Of a stretch of DNA of 64,000 nucleotides, positions 7,790 to 17,438 are shown piece after piece; position 1 is the stretch's first letter; the number at the start of each line of letters is the position of its first letter. The DNA lies in the NCBI RefSeq assembly GCF_003287875.1, contig NZ_QMKK01000020.1:1-64000 (forward strand), given 5' to 3'. The DNA comes from Martinezella tropici. GTDB taxonomy: Bacteria > Pseudomonadota > Alphaproteobacteria > Rhizobiales > Rhizobiaceae. Both the position numbers and the translations under genes were made by a program. The notes beneath the pieces were generated by a model. The model was not told where the DNA came from. It was given only the letters and a program-made list of their open reading frames with translations, and made no database searches.

Positions 7790-9061
7790 CTTCTCCGCGT
7801 CGGCGGCTTCGGCGGCGCGGCGCAGCAGCAGGTCACGCTCCCTTTGATTTTCAGCGATCGTGGCTGCCGTTTCGAAGGCCAGCCGCGCTTCGCCGTATCG
7901 ACCAAGCTTATAAAGAAGATCGCCGCGAACGCTCGGCAGAAGATGATAGCCCTTCAGCGCCGGCTCGTCGCGAAGACGTTCAATGATCTCCAATGCCGTT
8001 TCGGGACCTTCGACCATGCCGACGGCAACCGCGCGATTGAGCTCGACGATCGGCGAACGCGTGAGTTCGGCAAGCTCTGCGTAAAGATCAGCGATCAGCC
8101 TCCAGTCGGTTTCATCCGATGTCCTCGCCCTCGCATGGCATGCGATGATCGCGGCTTGCAAAGCATAAAGGCCGTCGGCGCCCCTAAGCTGCTCTACTCG
8201 CCTCAGCGCTTTCAAGCCGCGCCGAATCTGCAGGCGATCCCAGCGGGCGCGATTCTGCTCGAGCAAAAGTATCGGGTTGCCGTCGGCGTCCGTCCGGGCC
8301 GCTACGCGGGATGCATTCAGTTCCATCAGGGCCAGTAACGCATGCGCCTCCGGCTCCAGCGGGGCGACGGAGGTCAACACCCTGCCCAGCCGCAGTGCCT
8401 CATTGCACAATTGCAGCCGAAGCCAGTTCTCGCCGCGTGCGGCCGTGTAGCCTTCGTTGAAGATCAGATAGACAACCTCCAGCACCGAGGCCAGGCGCTC
8501 CGACAATTCCTCGCCGTGCGGCGTCTCGTAGGAAAGCCCCGATTCCGATAACGTCTTCTTGGCGCGGACGATGCGCTGGGCGATCGTCGCTTCAGACACC
8601 AGAAAAGCCCTTGCGATCTCTTCCGTCGTCAGGCCGCAGATCATCCGCAAGGCCAGCGCCACGCGTGCCTCGCGCGAAATCAGCGGATGGCACGCCGTGA
8701 AGATCAGGCGCAGCATTTCGTCGCCGATATCATCGTCGAGAAGGGTATCTAGATCAGGCATGATCCGCTCGTCCTCCTCCATCTCCCGAACGATCAACTC
8801 GTGCTTCTGGTCAAGCATCCGGCGGCGGCGCAAATGATCGAGCGCCCGGCGCCTGGCGGTAGTCATCAGCCAAGCGCCAGGGCGTTCGGGGATGCCCGTT
8901 TCCGGCCATCGCTCCAGAGCCACGATCAGTGCTTCTTGAGTGAGATCCTCGGCCAGCGGTACGTCGCGCAGCAATCGCGCCAGGCTGGTGATCAGCCGTG
9001 GCTGTTCGATCCGCCAGACGGCCAGAATCGCCCGATGGGTGCCGGCGGGCGTCACGGCCAC
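7784..9061 (-). CDS. ECF sigma factor, ECF42 (YCII-associated) type
   Basis: This is a sigma-70 family factor of about 425 residues. Region 2 is at the N-terminus (RLITSLARLLRDVPLAEDLTQEA; GAWLMTTARRRALDHLRR) and region 4 follows (ALRMICGLTTEEIARAFLVSEATIAQRIVRAKK). Unlike ordinary ECF factors, it carries a long C-terminal TPR-like extension (about residues 190-425), the hallmark of the ECF42 group. That group has no classical anti-sigma factor and sits next to YCII/DGPF proteins, as here. GTG 9061 or GTG 9055 is the likely start (GGGGCGG upstream); the longer frame would overlap the YCII gene. Confidence 0.87.
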   Translation of the reverse strand: MAVTPAGTHRAILAVWRIEQPRLITSLARLLRDVPLAEDLTQEALIVALERWPETGIPERPGAWLMTTARRRALDHLRRRRMLDQKHELIVREMEEDERIMPDLDTLLDDDIGDEMLRLIFTACHPLISREARVALALRMICGLTTEEIARAFLVSEATIAQRIVRAKKTLSESGLSYETPHGEELSERLASVLEVVYLIFNEGYTAARGENWLRLQLCNEALRLGRVLTSVAPLEPEAHALLALMELNASRVAARTDADGNPILLLEQNRARWDRLQIRRGLKALRRVEQLRGADGLYALQAAIIACHARARTSDETDWRLIADLYAELAELTRSPIVELNRAVAVGMVEGPETALEIIERLRDEPALKGYHLLPSVRGDLLYKLGRYGEARLAFETAATIAENQRERDLLLRRAAEAADAEKS

Positions 9062-9086
9062 CCGCCCCGATGACAGGCCGAAATCA

Positions 9087-9479
9087 TCATGCCCTTGCTT
9101 CGGCGAGAGGATCGCATACCCCCTCCGCGCCCGGCTCGAAATAGGCACGCACTTCACATGTGCCTTCCCAGCCGGGCATGAAATCCTTGTGCAGCTGCAT
9201 GAACTCGACCGCGAGCGCCACGGCCTCCTCCTTGCTTTGCAGCTCGAAGATCGCATAGCCGCCGACGATCTCCTTGGCCTCGACGAAGGGGCCGTCGATC
9301 ACGCTCAGCTTGCGATCCTTGATGGTGACGCGGGCTCCGGTCGCAAGCGGCATCAGCCCGGCCGTGTCGAGCATGCGGCCGGCCTTGATCTCCCGATCGG
9401 CCAGCTTGCCCATGGCCTCGGCAAGTTCCGGCGTCGGAGCCATGTGATGGGAAGAGGTGACGATAGACATGAAACGCAT
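9087..9479 (-). CDS. YCII/DGPF-domain protein
   Basis: This is a 130-residue YCII-related protein with the DGPF signature (VIDGPFVEAKEIVGGYAIF, about residues 60-78). Such proteins are the constant genomic partners of ECF42 sigma factors. Their biochemical role is not settled; the fold resembles a ferredoxin-like dimer related to muconolactone isomerase. The start MRFMSIVTSS has GGAGG seven bases upstream, so the 12-residue upstream extension is not used. It is followed after about 26 bp by the sigma gene and is very likely cotranscribed with it. Confidence 0.85.
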   Translation of the reverse strand: MRFMSIVTSSHHMAPTPELAEAMGKLADREIKAGRMLDTAGLMPLATGARVTIKDRKLSVIDGPFVEAKEIVGGYAIFELQSKEEAVALAVEFMQLHKDFMPGWEGTCEVRAYFEPGAEGVCDPLAEARA

Positions 9480-9832
9480 GGAAAAAATCCTCCGGAAGCG
9501 AGACACCGGCACCATTGCCGCTTAACAAGCCCGCTCATATTGACGACGAAGCAGTCATTCGCAAATCGACAATCGTTTCAAAAAAATCAGCTTGCGGCCG
9601 GGCGCCGACAAATCCATGTCCGGCGCCGCGCAGTTCATCAAGATCGACAGCGCCCAGACGATTCGCGATTGGAAATTTGGATCGAACGATCCGATAACCC
9701 GTCGCTTCGCTTTGTTGACTTCCCATCACCATTGCAAGATGGTGAGACCCAATTGAACCTGCGGGCTTCGAAAGCTGGCATCTTCCAGGGGCGGCTTCGC
9801 AATACTCCGCAGACAACACGGAGCGGGTTTTC
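9480..9832. other. Intergenic, no feature seen
   Basis: These 353 bp separate divergent YCII and VOC genes. The ORFs here lack family resemblance and ribosome binding sites. It presumably holds both promoters, but I cannot point to convincing boxes. Confidence 0.5.
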
Positions 9833-10210
9833 ATGTTCGACCACATCTCGATCGGCGTCAAAGATCTGGCGCGGGCAAAGGCGTTCTACGATGCTGCATT
9901 GGCACCGCTTGGCTATGAACGTCTGACCAATTTCGACGGCACGGTCGGATATGGGGCGGAACGCGCCCAGTTCTGGGTCAGCGAGGTGGAGCGCCCCGTG
10001 CCCGCCGACCGTGGCTCCGGCCTGCATTTCTGTTTCATCGCCCCGAGCCAGGCTGCCGTCGATGCCTTCTATGCCGCAGGCATCGCCAGTGGCGGCGAAG
10101 ACAACGGCAAGCCGGGCATCCGACCGGACTACAGCCAGTTCTACTATGCCGCCTTCGTCATCGATCCCGATGGCTATCGGCTGGAAGCCTATTTTCAGAC
10201 GGGCGAATAG
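9833..10210 (+). CDS. VOC (glyoxalase/bleomycin-resistance fold) protein
   Basis: This is a 125-residue protein of the vicinal oxygen chelate superfamily. It begins with MFDHISIGVKDLARAKAFYDAAL (His metal ligand in the first beta-alpha unit). It continues through SGLHFCFIAPSQAAVDAFYAAGIA and ends with AAFVIDPDGYRLEAYFQ (second His/Glu region). This is the pattern of small glyoxalase-I-like or dioxygenase-like proteins that act as dimers. The substrate is not predictable. There is no operon partner on this strand within 150 bp. Confidence 0.83.
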   Translation: MFDHISIGVKDLARAKAFYDAALAPLGYERLTNFDGTVGYGAERAQFWVSEVERPVPADRGSGLHFCFIAPSQAAVDAFYAAGIASGGEDNGKPGIRPDYSQFYYAAFVIDPDGYRLEAYFQTGE

Positions 10211-10244
10211 AGCGCAACCAAGGGCAACGTCGAGATCTGTTCGA

Positions 10245-10267
10245 CCGGTCAGGATCGACCTGACCGG
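10245..10267 (+). terminator. Weak hairpin after the VOC gene
   Basis: CCGGTCAGG and CCTGACCGG make a 9-bp stem with a 5-base loop, 35 bp past the stop codon. No T-run follows, so termination is uncertain. Confidence 0.35.
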
Positions 10268-10424
10268 CATTGGTCGTGCCGTTCGATTTTCTTAAGCATT
10301 TGATCTTTCAGGCTGCTGTCAGGCTTCTGTCGTAGTGGACACTCGATAGTGGCCGCCTCAGCTTTTTTTGCAAACCCGGGCGGGCGCTCTTTTGAACTTG
10401 TTCAGACCGTGGCCGGCGTTCCCG

Positions 10425-11192
10425 ATGTTCGATAATTCCATTGCCTATACAAAACGAACGGTCCCGGTAAGCAGATCCTTCGTCGCATTTCTGGCGCTCT
10501 TCACGCTCTGGTGGGTGCTGCTGTTCGTCTTCTATCATTTCCCCGCTATCGATCTCCTCGTCGCCAGGAGCGTCTTCACCGCGGCGCCTTGCGCGTCGAT
10601 CACGCTAGCCGGCAAAGTGTGTGGCGCCTTTGCACTCGCCAAGAATCCTCTTCTCGAGATCGTGCGGGCTGTGACGCTTGCCCTGCCCTACATCGCCGCT
10701 GTCACCCTGGTTGCGAGTTTGATTTCATCCTGGCGCAAACATGGCGCTCGATGGCGCACGCCGATAACGGATCGATATGTCGCCGCATTGATATCGCTGA
10801 CCATCGGCTGCGGCCTCATCGTGAACACCTTGCTTAAAAGCTATTCCGGCAGGCCGCGGCCGCGCAGCACCGATCTCTTCGGCGGTTCGCTCGACTTCGT
10901 CCAGGCAGGATCGTTTGCCGGTAAGTGCCTTGGAAATTGCTCCTTCGTTTCCGGAGAAGCGTCGTCCGGCGGCTGGCTGCTCTGCCTCATATTGCTGCTG
11001 CCGCCACATCTGCGCCTCCGGCTCGGGCTTCCGCTCGCGATCATCTCGATCATGATGCCGGTCCTGCGGGTAATAACCGGGGCGCACTACCTGTCGGATG
11101 CCGTTCTGGGCTGGCTCATGTCGTTGGTGGTCTTTGCCGCTGCCCTGGCCGTGATCGACGTCCTGCGGCTGGCAAGGTCAGCCCAATCCTGA
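10425..11192 (+). CDS. PAP2-family phosphatase, lipid A/undecaprenyl-type
   Basis: This is a membrane phosphatase of about 255 residues with roughly six helices. The PAP2 motifs are KSYSGRPRPRS (motif 1, K-x6-RP), SFVSGEASSG (motif 2, with Glu where classical enzymes have the His of PSGH) and RVITGAHYLSD (motif 3, R-x5-H-x3-D). Family members remove phosphate from lipid A, undecaprenyl pyrophosphate or phosphatidylglycerophosphate. Next to a receiver gene and EptA, a role in lipid A headgroup remodelling is the best inference. An in-frame TTG at 10368 would add 19 residues; ATG 10425 gives the more natural N-terminus, but its ribosome binding site is weak. Confidence 0.78.
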   Translation: MFDNSIAYTKRTVPVSRSFVAFLALFTLWWVLLFVFYHFPAIDLLVARSVFTAAPCASITLAGKVCGAFALAKNPLLEIVRAVTLALPYIAAVTLVASLISSWRKHGARWRTPITDRYVAALISLTIGCGLIVNTLLKSYSGRPRPRSTDLFGGSLDFVQAGSFAGKCLGNCSFVSGEASSGGWLLCLILLLPPHLRLRLGLPLAIISIMMPVLRVITGAHYLSDAVLGWLMSLVVFAAALAVIDVLRLARSAQS

Positions 11193-11203
11193 AAAGCCGC
11201 GAC

Positions 11204-11590
11204 TCAGCTGACATTGCGGATGCGCTTCAAGCTGCCGCGCGAGGCTGCCTTCCGCACACGGACCGCCATCTCGGCGAGCGCAAAGGGCTTCACCAGATAA
11301 TCCACGGCGCCGATGCTCATGGCGGTCATCTGGTCCGAGAGCTGATCATAGGCAGACATGACGACGACCGGCGTCGTATCGCCGCGCGCTTTCATGAGCC
11401 TCAGCATGTCGAGGCCGCTTCCATCCGGCAATCGAAGGTCGAGAAGAACCACATCATGCTTACTCGACGCGGCCGCGGCCGTTGCGGATTCGAGAGTGAT
11501 CGACCAGTCGACCGACCAGCCGTCCGCATGCAGATGATCCTGCACGGCATTGCCTATAGCCGGATTGTCTTCGATCAATAAGAGCCGCAC
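11204..11590 (-). CDS. Receiver-only response regulator (PmrA/QseB-like)
   Basis: This is a 128-residue protein starting at GTG 11590 with GGGGAGC upstream. It is a complete receiver domain: acidic pocket E7/D8, phospho-acceptor D51 (VVLLDLRLPDGSG), S79 and K101 (DYLVKPF). The sequence is closest in style to OmpR-family regulators such as PmrA/BasR. The C-terminal winged-helix DNA-binding domain is absent: the frame stops about 18 residues after the receiver, 11 bp from the end of the PAP2 gene. No histidine kinase is nearby. It may be a phosphate sink, an adaptor, or a truncated former PmrA-type regulator of the adjoining lipid A genes. Confidence 0.82.
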   Translation of the reverse strand: MRLLLIEDNPAIGNAVQDHLHADGWSVDWSITLESATAAAASSKHDVVLLDLRLPDGSGLDMLRLMKARGDTTPVVVMSAYDQLSDQMTAMSIGAVDYLVKPFALAEMAVRVRKAASRGSLKRIRNVS

Positions 11591-11835
11591 GATTGCTCCC
11601 CGTTGCAAGCGGGCAGCTATGATGCCTATTTCTGACGGCGACCTGAACTCAAAGCGGGAGGCTGACAAAAAGCGAAGATAATCCGAACAGGGCTCGAAAC
11701 AGCACTGCACAACGGTCCGTCATTCAGGTAAATGTCAGTATTGATCACCATGGTGGCCAACTTTGGCAGCCAAAACGCACCCTGCGGTAGTGGGCACTTC
11801 CGCCCCAACCGCCAGCAGATGCGCGGAGAAGACTA

Positions 11836-13497
11836 TTGACCAATAGAAACGCCACGCCGGACCGGCAAAAATTCAGGCCGGCCATCGGCAGTGTCACGCT
11901 TTGCTTCATAGCCGCTTTATATGTACTTCTTGTGACAAACCGGATGTTTTGGACCAAGGCATACGGCTATTTTATCGCTGAACCCGCCGCCTTCGCCGCC
12001 TTCGTAATCGGCATTTCCGCTGCCATCCTGGCGCTCTTCACGCTCTTTTCCGCCAAATACCTCACGAAGCCGGCCCTGATCTTCTTCGTGCTGGTGGCAT
12101 CGGTCTCTTCCTGGTTCAACGATCAGTTCGGCGTCATCATCGACAAGGAAATGATCCGCAATGCCGCAGTGTCGACCGGAGCGGAAAGCGGACACCTGAT
12201 CACGGTGCGCTTCGTGACCTATGTCCTGCTGACGGGCGTCTTACCTTCGCTGGTCATCATGTGGATCCGGATCGTCCATCGTCCCATCCTCAAGAAGCTT
12301 GCCTACAATACCGCCGTCATTCTCGCCTGCTCGGCGATCTTCGTCGTTGCCGGCACCAGCTTCTACAAGACCTATGCCGGCGTCGGCCGCGCTCATCGCG
12401 ACCTGATGGATACACTTAATCCGGTCATCCCGATCACCAGCGCTGTGCGCTACGCAATCGATGCCCAAAAGAACGCCAACGTCGTCGCGCAGCCGCTGGG
12501 TACGGATGCCCGCAGGGTCGGCGCGGTCGATAACGGCAAACCGCGCGTCACGATCATCGTTGCCGGCGAAACCGCGCGCGCGCAGAACTTCTCGCTCGGC
12601 GGCTACGCCAAGATGACCAATCCGGAACTGGCAAAGCGCGATGTCGTCTACTTCCCCAATACCAGCAGCTGCGGGACGGCGACGGCAACCTCCATACCCT
12701 GCCTGTTCTCGGTCTACACGCGTGGGCAATACACCCACCGTAAGGGGCTTGAGACGGAGAACCTGCTCGATGTCCTGACCCATGCCAAGGTGGATGTAAC
12801 CTGGCTGGATAATGACACCGGCAGCTACAACGTCACCGATCGCGTCTCCTATACCTACCTGCCGCCCTCTGCCGATCCGCGCTTCTGCAAGGACGGCGAA
12901 TGCAGGGACGAAATCCTCGTAGATAAGATCGACGGCTGGCTGGACAAGGTGAAGGGCGACAGCGTGCTGGTGCTGCACCAGCTCGGCAGCCACGGCCCGG
13001 CCTACTATCAGCGCTACCCGGAAGAATTCCGCCGGTTCCAGCCGGATTGCCGCTCCAATGACTTCAGCTCCTGTTCCCAGGAGGAAATCACCAATGCCTA
13101 TGACAATACGATTCTCTACACGGATCACATCGTCGCCATGGTGATCGACAAGCTGAAGCAGCGCTCGAACTCGGTGTCCGGCTCCGTGCTCTATTTCTCC
13201 GATCATGGCGAGTCGCTCGGCGAAAACGGCATCTATCTGCACGGCACGCCCTATATCATCGCCCCTTCACAGCAGACGCATGTGCCGATGCTGGTATGGA
13301 TGGCTGACGATCTCGCTAAGGCCGCCGGCTTCGACATGGCCTGCCTTGCCAAGCAGGCCGCCGAGGGCACCTACTCTCACGACAACATCTTCCACAGCGT
13401 TCTCGGCATGATGGACGTCTCGACGAAGGTCTATGATCCGAAGCTGGATGTTTTCGCGGCCTGCCGTACGCCGTCGAACAAGCTGGCGCTCAACTGA
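11836..13497 (+). CDS. eptA: Lipid A phosphoethanolamine transferase
   Basis: This is a 553-residue inner-membrane EptA/PmrC-type enzyme that transfers phosphoethanolamine from phosphatidylethanolamine to lipid A phosphates, lowering surface negative charge. Five N-terminal helices (about residues 15-175) are followed by a periplasmic sulfatase-fold domain. Catalytic features are visible: E245 (AGETARAQNFSLGGY), the nucleophile T281 (SSCGTATATSIPC), LHQLGSHGPAYYQRYP, and SDHGESLGENGIYLHG near residue 455. Several Cys pairs are kept. The start is TTG 11836 with GGAGAA five bases upstream. The neighbouring receiver and PAP2 genes support an envelope charge-modification locus. Confidence 0.88.
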   Translation: MTNRNATPDRQKFRPAIGSVTLCFIAALYVLLVTNRMFWTKAYGYFIAEPAAFAAFVIGISAAILALFTLFSAKYLTKPALIFFVLVASVSSWFNDQFGVIIDKEMIRNAAVSTGAESGHLITVRFVTYVLLTGVLPSLVIMWIRIVHRPILKKLAYNTAVILACSAIFVVAGTSFYKTYAGVGRAHRDLMDTLNPVIPITSAVRYAIDAQKNANVVAQPLGTDARRVGAVDNGKPRVTIIVAGETARAQNFSLGGYAKMTNPELAKRDVVYFPNTSSCGTATATSIPCLFSVYTRGQYTHRKGLETENLLDVLTHAKVDVTWLDNDTGSYNVTDRVSYTYLPPSADPRFCKDGECRDEILVDKIDGWLDKVKGDSVLVLHQLGSHGPAYYQRYPEEFRRFQPDCRSNDFSSCSQEEITNAYDNTILYTDHIVAMVIDKLKQRSNSVSGSVLYFSDHGESLGENGIYLHGTPYIIAPSQQTHVPMLVWMADDLAKAAGFDMACLAKQAAEGTYSHDNIFHSVLGMMDVSTKVYDPKLDVFAACRTPSNKLALN

Positions 13498-13510
13498 TGG
13501 ACTGGTCAAT

Positions 13511-13539
13511 GTCCGGCAGCCCTTGACGGGCTGCCGGAC
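13511..13539. terminator. Bidirectional terminator after eptA
   Basis: A perfect 12-bp stem (GTCCGGCAGCCC / GGGCTGCCGGAC) with loop TTGAC lies between convergent eptA and a cupin gene. Confidence 0.65.
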
Positions 13540-13551
13540 CATCGGGATCGG

Positions 13552-13929
13552 TTAAAGCCGCTTGGGCGCGCGGATCGTCCGCTCGTTTTCGACATTGCCG
13601 GTATTGAGCGTCGTATTGCGCTCGAACAACACGACCTCGCAGGTCGGCTCGGCGACCGGACAGTGCTCCACCCCATGCGGAACGATGATGTATTCGCCAG
13701 GGCCAAGGACGATGTCGCCGCCGTTTTCCTCGCGCAGCTTCATGCGCAGCGTGCCCTTGACGACCAAGAACAGCTCATCCTCTTCTTCATGATGATGCCA
13801 ATGGAAAGCGCCATCCAGCTTCACGAGCTTGACCTGGAAATCGTTGATGTCGCCGCCGACGCGCGGGCTCCAAGTCTCATCGAAGGCTGCAAAGGCTTTG
13901 GTAAGGTTCACCTTTTTCAGTGCGACCAT
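13552..13929 (-). CDS. Cupin-domain protein
   Basis: This is a 125-residue small cupin. Motif 1 is FHWHHHEEEDELFLVVKGTLRMKL (about residues 42-65), with three consecutive histidines followed by the acidic cluster. Motif 2 is GPGEYIIVPHGVEHCPVA (about 76-93). Such one-domain cupins often bind Mn, Fe or Zn and occur as mannose-6-phosphate isomerase-like or quercetinase-like proteins; the function here is unknown. It stands alone, divergent from the luciferase-like oxidoreductase gene with about 210 bp between. GGAGA lies upstream of the ATG. Confidence 0.8.
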   Translation of the reverse strand: MVALKKVNLTKAFAAFDETWSPRVGGDINDFQVKLVKLDGAFHWHHHEEEDELFLVVKGTLRMKLREENGGDIVLGPGEYIIVPHGVEHCPVAEPTCEVVLFERNTTLNTGNVENERTIRAPKRL

Positions 13930-14142
13930 GTGTTTCTCCTTGATTCAACCGCGCTCACTTCGGAGCTAATATTGGCGTGAGTACCACCGATCGCAACGCC
14001 GGCACTGCCGAATATCGCCGGTTGCCATCGGCATATCGAATTCTTCGAAGATTTCAGCCGAAACTTTCCGGGTAGTGGATGGTCGGGAGCGACACTACAT
14101 GCTGTCTCAACATTATCATTTCGACACATGACAGGAAAAATC

Positions 14143-15180
<1,038 letters not shown>

Positions 15181-15217
15181 CCATAGCCAACTCTCCCGCC
15201 GACCTTTAACGCGATCA

Positions 15218-15251
15218 AAAGGGCGCTTTGCGATACAGCGAAGCGCCCTTT
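15218..15251 (+). terminator. Intrinsic terminator
   Basis: AAAGGGCGCTT and AAGCGCCCTTT form an 11-bp stem followed by ATTTG. It lies about 40 bp after the LLM oxidoreductase stop codon and before the RpiR-type regulator. Confidence 0.75.
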
Positions 15252-15325
15252 ATTTGTGCTGTCATTCTTTTGCAGCAAATGCTACAGATAATCCAATTGG
15301 TAGCATTCACTACAGAAGATGTCCG

Positions 15326-16225
15326 ATGGCAGAAGCGACGCAGAAACCTCGCACTTTCGAAGACCGCGTTCTCGATGTGATCGAGACCCTCGCACCCTCA
15401 GAGCAACGTATCGCGCGTTTCTTCGTAGATCAGAAGCAGGCCGCACTGTTGAATTCGGCCGCCCAGATCGCGCAGCTCGCCGGCACCAGCGACGCGACGG
15501 TCGTCCGCACCGCCCGCGCCCTCGGTTTCGAAAGTCTGTCGACGCTGCGGGCCGCTCTGCTTGAGGAACTGACCGGAGCGCCATCCCCCGGAACGCGGAT
15601 GCAGCGCACGCTGGCTGAAACGGGCAGCCAGGCCAGCGATGTGCTTCACCATGTCATCAGCATACACGAACAGGCTTTGGAGGTTCTGCGGCGCGAGGAA
15701 TTCGCCGCAAGCTTCGAACGCTGCGTCGACAGTCTCGCCAAGGCAGCCCGACGTCATGTCTTCGGCATCGGGCCTTCGGGCGCGATAGCGGATTATACCA
15801 GCCTGCAGTTCAATCGCATCGGCCTGCCGAGCAGCGCGCTCTCGGCATCTGGCATAGCGCTTGCGGATCGCCTGCTTGGGATTAGCAAAGGCGACGTCGT
15901 GCTTGTCATGGCCTATGCGCCGCTCTATCGCGAGGTCGAGGTGCTGCTGGAATACGCCGGCAAGCATGGCGCTCCGATCATCCTGATCAGCGACGATCTC
16001 GGCTTACAGATTGCCGACAAGGTGACTGAAGTCCTGCCTGTGCCGCGTGGCAACGCCGGCCACCTCGCCATGCATGCCGGCACGCTGGTGCTGATCGAAT
16101 CTCTGATCGTGGCGCTAGCCGCGAAGGGCAAGGATGCTGCCATCGACCGCCTCGATCAGCTCAGCCAGCTGCGCGGTGCGCTCGATAAATCATGGAGCAA
16201 ACGCGGCACGAGGAAACGCAAGTGA
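15326..16225 (+). CDS. MurR/RpiR-family transcriptional regulator
   Basis: This is a 299-residue regulator with an N-terminal RpiR HTH (about residues 10-85: SEQRIARFFVDQKQAALLNSAAQIAQLAGTSDATVVRTARALGF) and a C-terminal SIS sugar-phosphate-binding domain (about 125-255: HVFGIGPSGAIADYTSLQFNRIG; GDVVLVMAYAPLYREVEVLLEYAGKHGAPIILISD). Such proteins sense phosphosugars and control nearby catabolic genes. Here no obvious sugar operon is adjacent, so the target is unknown. The long frame starts 24 codons earlier, but ATG 15326 begins the conserved domain. Confidence 0.86.
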   Translation: MAEATQKPRTFEDRVLDVIETLAPSEQRIARFFVDQKQAALLNSAAQIAQLAGTSDATVVRTARALGFESLSTLRAALLEELTGAPSPGTRMQRTLAETGSQASDVLHHVISIHEQALEVLRREEFAASFERCVDSLAKAARRHVFGIGPSGAIADYTSLQFNRIGLPSSALSASGIALADRLLGISKGDVVLVMAYAPLYREVEVLLEYAGKHGAPIILISDDLGLQIADKVTEVLPVPRGNAGHLAMHAGTLVLIESLIVALAAKGKDAAIDRLDQLSQLRGALDKSWSKRGTRKRK

Positions 16226-16357
16226 ACCACGCCAAAGTGCAGCGCGCACGCGATATCGGCATTTGGCCAAGCCTCGGCTCATCCAAGACATGAAGAACCA
16301 TCGTCCGGCAAATACCGTTCGCATTCAACGCCTTAATCGTCATTCGGGAATCAGTTC

Positions 16358-17104
16358 ATGAACAGCCTCACGCCCATTCTCTCCACCGTGACGGCATCTT
16401 TCCTCGGCTCATTTGTCGAAGTCGTGGAAGCCTTCACCATCGTCCTTGCCGTCGGCGTCACACGAAGCTGGCGCCCGGCCCTCACGGGTGCCGCGCTCGC
16501 CCTTGCAGTGCTGGCTGCCCTCGTCCTCGTCTTCGGACCGCTGCTGGCGCTGATACCGATCGAGATGTTGCAATTCGTCGTCGGCGTTCTGCTGATCCTT
16601 TTCGGCATGCGCTGGCTGCGCAAAGCCATACTTCGCTCCCTCGGCGTCATCGCCCTGCACGACGAGGAAGCAGCCTTCTCCAAGGAGACGGCAGCATTAC
16701 AGGCGCAGTCCACAGATCGCCGCGCCGATTATCTCGCCGGCCTTGCCGCCTTCAAGGCAGTGCTGCTCGAAGGTGTCGAAGTGGTCTTCATCGTCATCGC
16801 CGTCGGCGGCGCGCATGGCCTGACACTCTATGCCGGCCTCGGCGCGCTTGCCGCTTTCGTGCTCGTCATGCTGATCGGATTGCTGGTGCATCGCCCGCTC
16901 GCCACCGTGCCGGAAAACACCCTCAAATTCGTCGTCGGCCTCATGCTGACAAGCTTCGGCATCTTCTGGACCGGTGAAGGCATCGGTGCGCACTGGCCGG
17001 GCGAGGATTTCGCCCTGATCGCCATCTTCGCGATCGTCTCGCTCGCCTCCTACGCCATCATCCGCGGCCTGCGCGGCAACCCAGCAACAAAGGCAGCCCA
17101 ATGA
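16358..17104 (+). CDS. COG4280-type membrane protein
   Basis: This is a 248-residue integral membrane protein with about seven helices, of the uncharacterised COG4280 group. Two internally related segments carry acidic residues inside helices: LGSFVEVVEAFTIVLAVG (about residues 16-33) and KAVLLEGVEVVFIVIAVGG (about 134-152). This intramembrane E-x-x-E pattern resembles metal-ion permeases (FTR1 and the LysE/TMEM165-like superfamily), so divalent cation transport is a reasonable guess only. It overlaps the next small membrane gene by four bases (ATGA), which indicates translational coupling. Confidence 0.78.
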   Translation: MNSLTPILSTVTASFLGSFVEVVEAFTIVLAVGVTRSWRPALTGAALALAVLAALVLVFGPLLALIPIEMLQFVVGVLLILFGMRWLRKAILRSLGVIALHDEEAAFSKETAALQAQSTDRRADYLAGLAAFKAVLLEGVEVVFIVIAVGGAHGLTLYAGLGALAAFVLVMLIGLLVHRPLATVPENTLKFVVGLMLTSFGIFWTGEGIGAHWPGEDFALIAIFAIVSLASYAIIRGLRGNPATKAAQ

Positions 17105-17307
17105 CCATCCTGCGCATCGCTCTCTCCGAACTTATCGGCATGTTCATCGACGACGGCAGCCTTGCCACGCTCTGCCTTATCCTCATTCTCCTTATTGCCG
17201 GAGCGGTGGAAATCCTCGCCTTTCCACCACTCGCGGGTGGCCTTCTCTTGCTGGTCGGCTGCCTCACCATCCTGTTCTACAGCGTCCGCCGCGCCGTGAA
17301 ACGATGA
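17101..17307 (+). CDS. Small membrane protein coupled to the COG4280 gene
   Basis: This is a 68-residue protein with two predicted helices (about residues 21-40 and 42-62) and a basic C-terminus (SVRRAVKR). It starts in a four-base overlap with the COG4280 gene, so the two products are probably made together and may form one complex. No known family is recognised. Confidence 0.72.
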   Translation: MTILRIALSELIGMFIDDGSLATLCLILILLIAGAVEILAFPPLAGGLLLLVGCLTILFYSVRRAVKR

Positions 17308-17438
17308 GATTCACAATCCTCTGCAAGAGCTTGGATTTGCAGAAGGTTGTCGGGTCAGCTGCCAATCCGCTTTAGCTCTCGACAGACGCTTTCGCAGATG
17401 CGAAGAATTTCGCACGGCAAATGCAAAGGAGAAACGGC

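Noticed and set aside
9535..9861. 108-codon minus-strand frame in the YCII-VOC gap
   Set aside because: No family resemblance and overlaps the VOC start; not supported as a gene or a recognisable pseudogene.
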